Below the pieces are notes generated by a model. That model did not search any database. It had not been told where the DNA came from and was given only the letters and a program-made list of their open reading frames with translations. Positions 6,885 to 11,921 of a DNA stretch of 11,921 nt are shown here, piece after piece. Made by a program: the position numbers and the translations under genes. The stretch is from assembly GCA_046761005.1 (NCBI GenBank), contig JBHIFI010000053.1:1-11921 (forward strand), written 5' to 3'. Within the stretch, counting starts at the first letter, position 1. Every line of letters starts with the position of its first letter. This stretch comes from JAGMCJ01 sp046761005 (GTDB lineage Archaea > Thermoplasmatota > Thermoplasmata > RBG-16-68-12 > JAGMCJ01).

Positions 6885-7616
6885 ATGGTGGATATGTTCA
6901 GCACTCTGGACAGACGCATAATACTCGACTATGAAGTGAAGACTTTGAGCGATATGCACATCGGTGCACGAGAGAGTACCGCGCCCGTATCTGTGGACAA
7001 TCCTGTGCTCAAGGACTCTGGGGGCCATCCGATTGTTCCAGGTTCCAGCGTAAAAGGCGTACTACGGTCCGAGCTAGAAAAACTGTTAAGAGCGCATCTG
7101 AATGGTGATGAAAAAGCCGCAAAAGAACGCACTGCCGAACTCTTTGGCGGGACGATTGGGAAGGAATCCTATGCTAGTTCCATTAAAGTCAGGGACGCTA
7201 TGAGCCAAACAACCAAGACGCTCGTCCGTGATGGCGTGAGAATAGATCCCAAGACCAGAAAGGCATCTCCAAGAGGTAGGTTCGACCTCGAAGTTGTACC
7301 AAAAGGTGTGACATTCCGTGGGAAGATTGTGATTGAAAATCCAGGACTCGGCGGCAAACAGTACGCCAAGCTGGGTGCGCTCCTAGCGACTCTGGGTTTT
7401 TTCAACGCCACAAACAGCTCTCTCGGGGGTGCAAGCTCGCGTGGCTATGGCGAGGTGGAGATTAGTATCACAGGCATGCGTGAATTCACAAAGGAGGATT
7501 ACGTCAAGGCCAATAGGGAAGGACAACCGCTTGATACAAGAGACTGGGATAGGTACATTCGCGATTGGCAGCAGTATATGGACTCGATCGCTAATCCACG
7601 GGGTGATGATGTGTGA
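6885..7616 (+). CDS. csm3: Csm3-like Cas7 backbone protein, 243 aa
   Basis: This is the clearest Csm3 homologue in the cluster. Csm3 copies line the crRNA and cut target RNA every six nucleotides. It has MHIGARES (24-31), then SVDNPVLKD (36-44), whose Asp38 matches the catalytic Asp of Csm3, then IVPGSSVKGVLRSELEKLL (50-68), AELFGG, VRDGVRIDPKTRKAS, VPKGVTFRGKIVIE, and the glycine-rich loop LGGASSRGYGEVEI. A tail of about 40 residues follows. The start is uncertain: GTG 6876 overlaps the previous stop, while ATG 6885 follows AGGTGAGAGG, the same arrangement as before csx10, so I take 6885; ATG 6894 is also possible. It overlaps the next gene by 4 bp. Confidence 0.92.
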   Translation: MVDMFSTLDRRIILDYEVKTLSDMHIGARESTAPVSVDNPVLKDSGGHPIVPGSSVKGVLRSELEKLLRAHLNGDEKAAKERTAELFGGTIGKESYASSIKVRDAMSQTTKTLVRDGVRIDPKTRKASPRGRFDLEVVPKGVTFRGKIVIENPGLGGKQYAKLGALLATLGFFNATNSSLGGASSRGYGEVEISITGMREFTKEDYVKANREGQPLDTRDWDRYIRDWQQYMDSIANPRGDDV

Positions 7617-8902
7617 GCTTCGAGTATTTCAAGAATCACTGGGAAATCTCTGGTTGCCTTCACCTGGAATCGCCATTGCACATCGGTGCACAGCGTTCAG
7701 AATACTCAACAGCGTCAGTGGATGTGCTACTGCAGTACAATGCTGACAGAGGACAATATCTTCCGTTCATTCCAGGCTCCAGCCTGAAGGGTGTTCTCAG
7801 GTCGACAGCACGACGCATTCTCACCACGCACGGAGCAAATTCCAACATGGTCGACGCTCTCTTTGGGAGCCAAAATGCTGCCGCAAAGGTCAGAATCAGG
7901 GATTCCCCCGGCAAGTCTGGCCTTCTGTTGGACGAACGCCTCCACGCTGCAACGACCTATAAGAAGTCAGGAAAATTCTATGAGGTTGCGGTGCAGGACA
8001 AATGGGTCAAGCCCAAGACACGGCTGATAGACCAAGAGAATATATCACAGGCTGTCGAATTCGAATTTCACATAGAGGTCGAAAACGCGAGAGCAGAGGA
8101 AATCGCTCTTCTTCTCCGTACACTAGATGAGTTCAGATACAAGCGGGCTCATATAGGTGGAGGGGTCTCCCGCGGTCATGGCTTCGTTTCTCTAAGTGAA
8201 ACTAGATTGAGTTGCACTCTGCTCGATGGCATAAAAATCAAGCGGGAAGAAATGAGGGAGAGTGATGTGCGCCCCCTCCTGAGGTTAGACACAAACTCAA
8301 GAGTACAGCAACCTTTCAACTCCTTTGAGGCATATGCCGGTGCGGGCAGTGATGCGCTTGAGGGATGTATTGTTTGCGAGGCGGAGGCTGTGTGCGACAC
8401 GGACTTCTACCTCAAGGGCAAAGAAGAACCCATGGTTTTGGGTGCTGGCAGACCCGTAATTCCAGGCTCGACGATTAAGGGTTTCCTCAGGCATCTGTGT
8501 TGCAGGACACCTGTAATTAGTGGGAAACCTCCTCGAGTGATGGGGTACGATGAATCAAAACTCAAATGGGATGTGGAGACCGTGGATCGCGTGTTCGGGA
8601 CAACAGATCAGCGATCAAAGGTTCTTATCTCAGAAGCCTTTTCCGACGAAATACCTCCTGGTGATCACATTCCGAAGGGATCGAGACTAAGGTGCTGGAT
8701 TGTGTTCGACAACATGGAGGAGCAATGGATACGCACAATCATCGACAAACTGAGAGAAACGAACCGCCTGACAGGCAAAACCGCGGCTAGGGGGAGAGGT
8801 CCCACCGGAAGCCCTCGTCTCAATAGGGTTCATTTCGAGTTCAGGAGGGCCTGGAAGTACCACTTGCAGGACCCAGCCTTGGATGTAACCTCAATGTTGT
8901 GA
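7613..8902 (+). CDS. Double-RAMP (fused Cas7-like) protein, 429 aa
   Basis: Two RAMP domains are fused in one chain. Domain 1 (about 10-200) has SPLHIGAQRS (20-29), SVDVLLQY with Asp37 where Csm3 has its cleaving Asp, FIPGSSLKGVLRSTARRIL (52-70), ALFG, and the loop HIGGGVSRGHGFV (180-192). Domain 2 (about 250-412) has DFYLKGKEEPMVLG (264-277), VIPGSTIKGFLRHLC (282-296), RVFGTTDQ, IPKGSRLRCWIVF, and a loop GRGPTGSPR (394-402). At the place of the catalytic Asp it has Glu271-Glu272. Such fusions are known in type III-D; single-chain III-E proteins are an extreme case. It starts at GTG 7613, 5 nt after GGTGAT, overlapping the csm3 stop. Csm5-like is an alternative label. Confidence 0.88.
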   Translation: MSFEYFKNHWEISGCLHLESPLHIGAQRSEYSTASVDVLLQYNADRGQYLPFIPGSSLKGVLRSTARRILTTHGANSNMVDALFGSQNAAAKVRIRDSPGKSGLLLDERLHAATTYKKSGKFYEVAVQDKWVKPKTRLIDQENISQAVEFEFHIEVENARAEEIALLLRTLDEFRYKRAHIGGGVSRGHGFVSLSETRLSCTLLDGIKIKREEMRESDVRPLLRLDTNSRVQQPFNSFEAYAGAGSDALEGCIVCEAEAVCDTDFYLKGKEEPMVLGAGRPVIPGSTIKGFLRHLCCRTPVISGKPPRVMGYDESKLKWDVETVDRVFGTTDQRSKVLISEAFSDEIPPGDHIPKGSRLRCWIVFDNMEEQWIRTIIDKLRETNRLTGKTAARGRGPTGSPRLNRVHFEFRRAWKYHLQDPALDVTSML

Positions 8903-8907
8903 GAGAC

Positions 8908-10371
8908 ATGTCCGAGATAGACAAGCTGATGGATGACCTTTTAAAGATTCAGAGCAAGAAGAGAGAACATGAGGAAGGTGAGGAATACATATCTCTTCAG
9001 GAAGCTGAGAAAGATGCCAGGATGATGATCGACCGCGCCGTAAGAAGGGAGTTCATAGAACGCTTCGAACCTGACTTCGGTGGCGCCTACGACTGTCTCA
9101 TAGTTCTGGTCGGATTCTCCGAAGAACCGCTCATAAGGAGCATAGGATGCGTGAACGCGAACAGAACCGTATTCATCTACACGAAAGAAACGGAAACGAA
9201 GCTAGACAGAATCGTGAACGAATCGGGCTTGGGCGTCGCAGAAATCGATAAGGAGCTTGTTGGAGGAGACAGCCCAGATGATGTCTACGATATCATTGAG
9301 AAGTATTCGCGGAGGTTCGAAAAGGTGGCGGTGGATATCACTGGTGGGAAAAAGGCAATGGCGGGCGGCGCAGCAATAGCCGCTGCATTCCTTGGACTCG
9401 ACATACTCTACAATGACTACACTGAATACGACGCAGAGAGAAGGATACCTATTCCGAGCAAAGAATATCTGGCTCTGTTGAGAAACCCCTTCGAAACAAC
9501 CCAGGACCTCGCCTCAAAACTTGCAGCAGAAGCATTTAGGAGATATGATTTTGCGACTGCAACTATACTCTACGGCAAAGCCAAGGAACGAACAAGAGAC
9601 CCTGCGAGAAAAGTCGTCTTTGAGGCTCTCTGTTACGCGTCTAAGGCATATCATGAATGGGAGACCTTTCAACTTAGTAATGCTCTCGGTTCCCTCAAGA
9701 AGGCGCTCTCAACGCTTGAGGGTATGGATGTGGAATTTGATGTCGATATGGAGAGGTTGAGGAAGCATGTGGAAATACTCAAGGAACTCTCAGAGGTAGA
9801 TTCAAGAAGCTATTATCCCGATGTGCTCAAGGATGACTGCGTGGTCAAACATCTTGCTTTCACGTTTCTCGCTTCAGCAGAGAGGAAGGCAGAAATCGAG
9901 AGGTACGAGGATGCTATTCTGCGATTATACAGATGTTGTGAGCTCCTTGCACAGCATAGGCTGGCCCTGATAGGCATAAACACTAATGGCGTTGATGCTA
10001 GCGCGTTCACGAAGAAAGAGATTGAGGAGTACAGGCACATTTCTGCAGAGATCAGAAACGTTCACGGAGGTGATACAACTCCCGAGAAGCAGGATTTGCC
10101 GGATAGAAGCGGGCTCGTAGCAAGCTACGTCATGCTTCTGACAAAGCGTGACGGACTGGTGCATGACAAGAAGGATGTGGTGAATCTTGACAAGCATGCC
10201 CAGGCAAGGAATCTCTCCTACGTAGAGCACGGCATCAATGTCGTCAAGAAGGGACACTATGAGAACATGCATCGAATGACTAGGAACCTTATGGCAAAGT
10301 TCTGCAAGATCAGCAAATTCAGTATGGGCGATCTTTCCAACTACCGAATAGAGTTACCCTGGTGTCTTTGA
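8908..10371 (+). CDS. CARF-HEPN cyclic oligoadenylate-activated RNase (Csm6/Csx1/Cas02710 type), 487 aa
   Basis: The N-terminal part is a CARF domain: after a helical lead of about 55 residues come CLIVLVGFSEEPLIRSI (63-79), a strand VFIYT, and VAVDITGGKKAMAGGAA (140-156), the classic CARF D-x-TGGTK-like motif. It should bind the cyclic oligoadenylate made by Cas10. A long helical region follows (about 200-340), with ERYEDAILRLYRCCELLAQH at 331-350. The HEPN RNase motif is best seen as RNLSYVEHG (R434, H441), like the RNxSxLAHG of Csm6-type HEPN domains; RDGLVH (R414, H419) is another R-x4-H. The family is nearest Cas02710 as I recall it, though longer than usual. ATG 8908 follows GTGAGAG; GTG 8899 overlapping the previous stop is the alternative. 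It lies 21 nt before cas1. Confidence 0.88.
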   Translation: MSEIDKLMDDLLKIQSKKREHEEGEEYISLQEAEKDARMMIDRAVRREFIERFEPDFGGAYDCLIVLVGFSEEPLIRSIGCVNANRTVFIYTKETETKLDRIVNESGLGVAEIDKELVGGDSPDDVYDIIEKYSRRFEKVAVDITGGKKAMAGGAAIAAAFLGLDILYNDYTEYDAERRIPIPSKEYLALLRNPFETTQDLASKLAAEAFRRYDFATATILYGKAKERTRDPARKVVFEALCYASKAYHEWETFQLSNALGSLKKALSTLEGMDVEFDVDMERLRKHVEILKELSEVDSRSYYPDVLKDDCVVKHLAFTFLASAERKAEIERYEDAILRLYRCCELLAQHRLALIGINTNGVDASAFTKKEIEEYRHISAEIRNVHGGDTTPEKQDLPDRSGLVASYVMLLTKRDGLVHDKKDVVNLDKHAQARNLSYVEHGINVVKKGHYENMHRMTRNLMAKFCKISKFSMGDLSNYRIELPWCL

Positions 10372-10392
10372 TTTCAGAGGGATGTTATTCAC

Positions 10393-11391
10393 ATGATCGA
10401 GAAACGTTTAAGGAATCTTATCGTGTCTGGGTTCGGTGCGGACCTGCGGTGTGAGAGGGGCCTCATAAAGGTCTCGCAAGATGGGAGAAGTGTGCGACTC
10501 ACTCCACGCAAACTAGAGCAGGTGATTATCACTGGTGACGCTAGCATCACATCGGGTCTTGTGACGCTCCTTCTTGAGAATAATGTAGACTTGGTCTTCA
10601 TAGGGAAGGGTCACAGATTTTTCGCCAGGGTTGCCAGAGCGGACTCAAACTTCATAACGGAGCTATGGAGAAAACAAATTCTCATGAGCGAAGAGAGGAG
10701 GATGGAATTTGGCAGGGAAATCATAAGTTGCAGCATATACAACAAGACAAGATTTCTCTACTCCCTCTCGAAAAACAGAGCCAGAGTCTCATTCGATGAG
10801 CACATCATGAAGCTCAAGGAGGTGAGAGCAATGGTCAGAGAAGCTGAAAGTAGGGAGGTCCTTACGGGGATCGAGGGAGAAGCGACCCGCGTCTACTTCA
10901 GCGCATTGAAGGAGGTAATACCTCCCGAGTTTGGGTTTGTAAAGAGGGAGAAACACCCACCGCCGTGTCCTGTGAACTCCATGCTTGGTTATGGGTACAC
11001 TGTACTTAAATCGAGAGTGGAATATGGTCTTCTTCTCGCAGGTTTGAACCCGTACGAGGGCGTTGTACATCTCACATACAGAAATAGGCCTGCCCTGAGC
11101 TTTGACTTGACTGAAGTCTTCAGGCAACCCATTGTTGACAGAGTCGCGATAACGCAAATTGTAAAGAAACAGCTTCACCCAGAGGACTTCGATTTCAATG
11201 AAGACGGAAGTTGTTATCTCTGTGAGCTGGCGAAGAAGGCTTTCCTAGAGGCACTCTATTCCAGGTTTGAAGACAGGTACACATACAATGGCATGAGGAT
11301 ATCGTTTCTGGATATTATACTCGAAGAAGCGAAAAGGCTGGCTTCAGCAATCGAAAACGACGAAAGGTATGTCGGCTTCAGATATAGGTAG
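10393..11391 (+). CDS. cas1: Cas1 spacer integrase, 332 aa
   Basis: Cas1 with Cas2 inserts new spacers at the leader end of the array. An N-terminal beta domain (1-80) has the usual LEQVIITGDASITSGLVTLL and NNVDLVFIGKGHRF segments. The helical domain has the catalytic triad in its normal setting: Glu161 in LTGIEGEATRVYF, His226 in GVVHLTYRNRPALSFDLTEV, and Glu241 in that same stretch followed by FRQP. It also has a CYLC pair near 275-278. The length is typical. There is no fusion to a reverse transcriptase or Cas4, and no cas4 in the window. ATG 10393 follows GAGGGATG with a rather long spacing. The gap of 21 nt after the CARF gene is the widest inside the cluster, but I see no promoter in it. 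Confidence 0.97.
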   Translation: MIEKRLRNLIVSGFGADLRCERGLIKVSQDGRSVRLTPRKLEQVIITGDASITSGLVTLLLENNVDLVFIGKGHRFFARVARADSNFITELWRKQILMSEERRMEFGREIISCSIYNKTRFLYSLSKNRARVSFDEHIMKLKEVRAMVREAESREVLTGIEGEATRVYFSALKEVIPPEFGFVKREKHPPPCPVNSMLGYGYTVLKSRVEYGLLLAGLNPYEGVVHLTYRNRPALSFDLTEVFRQPIVDRVAITQIVKKQLHPEDFDFNEDGSCYLCELAKKAFLEALYSRFEDRYTYNGMRISFLDIILEEAKRLASAIENDERYVGFRYR

Positions 11392-11400
11392 GCAGAGTAG

Positions 11401-11685
11401 ATGAAGCTCCTGAGAGTGTTGTATGTGGCATATGACATCAAAAGTAACGATCTGAGATCTCGTCTCGCGAGAAAACTCCTATACTATGGCTTGAGCAGAG
11501 TGCAACTGAGCGTTTTCACCGGTACAGTTGAAACTAGAGAGAAAGCGGAGATTCTCGATGAGGTCGAGAACATGGAACTCGGGGAGGATGACAAGGTGTA
11601 TGTTATCGACCTTTGCAGTAGATGTGCCAAGAACGTCATCGTCATAGGCAAGGAGTCGGACGAAAGAGAACATCTGATAATCTAG
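11401..11685 (+). CDS. cas2: Cas2 adaptation protein, 94 aa
   Basis: Cas2 forms the Cas1-Cas2 integration complex. It has the standard first strand VLYVAYDIKS with the conserved Asp12, then LARKLLYYGLSRVQLSVFTG (22-41), the Cas2 signature, and an acidic segment before the final strands KVYVIDLCSRCAKNVIVIG. It has a CxxC pair (72 and 75), not usual for catalysis. The length is normal. It starts 9 nt after cas1, with only a weak ribosome binding site (GGTAGGCAGAG), and its stop is directly before the CRISPR leader. Confidence 0.96.
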   Translation: MKLLRVLYVAYDIKSNDLRSRLARKLLYYGLSRVQLSVFTGTVETREKAEILDEVENMELGEDDKVYVIDLCSRCAKNVIVIGKESDEREHLII

Positions 11686-11807
11686 ACCGATTGGGCTGTG
11701 AGTGAAGGGTGTACTTAGCACTTCGGTTCTCTCAGCAACCAGACCGAAACGTCTTTTACTGCGCAGACGATTCGACCTCTAGCGTCTGGCAGCCGAAAAC
11801 ACACCCG
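11686..11807 (+). promoter_or_regulatory. CRISPR leader
   Basis: The 122 bp between cas2 and the first repeat should contain the array promoter and the site that directs spacer insertion. A TATA-like CTTTTACT lies at 11753-11760, preceded by CGAAAC that could act as BRE, which predicts transcription starting near 11780-11785, before the first repeat. There are two perfect 6-bp inverted repeats: TTCGGT 11722-11727 with ACCGAA 11743-11748, and CAGACG 11764-11769 with CGTCTG 11783-11788. AGACCGA is present twice (11684 and 11741). The leader is less AT-rich than usual for archaea. Its orientation is inferred from the position of cas2 and from the repeat 3' end. Confidence 0.7.
11722..11757 (+). 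terminator. Possible terminator of the cas operon
   Basis: The inverted repeat TTCGGT/ACCGAA with a 15-nt loop is followed by ACGTCTTTT, that is, a T-run just after a stem. It lies 37 nt after the cas2 stop. The T-run is short and overlaps the TATA-like box of the leader, so it may serve as either, or both. Confidence 0.3.
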
Positions 11808-11921
11808 GTCTACAGACCATACTCGAAAAGAAGAGTGTGACAACCAGAAGTACGATGCCTTGTGTCGCGCGATGTTAGCATAGTCTACAGACCATACTCG
11901 AAAAGAAGAGTGTGACAACTT
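11808..11921 (+). CRISPR. Start of CRISPR array: two 37-bp repeats, one 38-bp spacer
   Basis: The repeats at 11808-11844 and 11883-11919 are identical, and the spacer is 11845-11882. The repeat begins GTCTACAGAC, itself an inverted repeat, and ends GTGACAAC. Its middle has a stem ACTC/GAGT around the loop GAAAAGAA, extendable to CATACTC/GAGTGTG with one G-T pair. Cas6 cutting at the 3' base of the 4-bp stem would leave exactly the 8-nt tag GTGACAAC, the tag length known for type III, which supports + strand transcription. Only the first spacer is visible; the array runs out of the window. Confidence 0.95.

Overview
The window carries what looks like a complete type III CRISPR-Cas locus of III-D character, all on the + strand. 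It runs from an archaeal-type promoter near position 793 to the first repeats of a CRISPR array at the right edge. The source is most likely an archaeon: a TTTTTATA box sits about 65 nt before the first cas start, GGAGGTGA-type ribosome binding sites recur, and Arg is often AGA/AGG. The lineage cannot be fixed from the sequence. A euryarchaeal or Thermoplasmata-like host is only a guess, since such loci move between genomes.

Layout. Positions 1-508 hold no convincing gene. Positions 509-670 encode a 53-residue protein with a strong ribosome binding site, and 671-861 is intergenic with a hairpin and the cas promoter. Next come an 87-codon ORF that resembles only the N-terminus of a Cas6 (862-1125), a full-length Cas6 of another branch (1127-1927), cas10 (1917-4226), a small Cas7/RAMP protein (4228-4803), a csx10-like gene (4800-5831), two helical proteins I cannot assign (5833-6345 and 6352-6879), a Csm3-like Cas7 (6885-7616), a protein with two fused RAMP domains (7613-8902), a CARF-HEPN protein (8908-10371), cas1 (10393-11391) and cas2 (11401-11685). 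A leader of about 122 bp leads into the array, of which two 37-bp repeats and one 38-bp spacer are visible. Effector genes overlap or lie within 6 nt of each other, so 862-11685 is probably one transcription unit.

How the parts fit. Cas6 should cut the array transcript at the base of the repeat hairpin and leave an 8-nt 5' tag. Cas10, the Cas7-like subunits and Csx10 would form the crRNA-guided complex, with one or both unknown helical proteins in the small-subunit (Cas11) position. Cas10 keeps both the HD nuclease motif and the GGDD cyclase motif, so it should make cyclic oligoadenylate on target RNA binding. The CARF-HEPN protein is the obvious receptor and RNase. Cas1 and Cas2 keep their catalytic residues and would add spacers at the leader end.

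The points most worth a second look are the two unassigned proteins between csx10 and csm3, the double-RAMP protein with an Asp-like site in only one half, the truncated Cas6-like ORF directly behind the promoter, and the inverted repeats in the leader.
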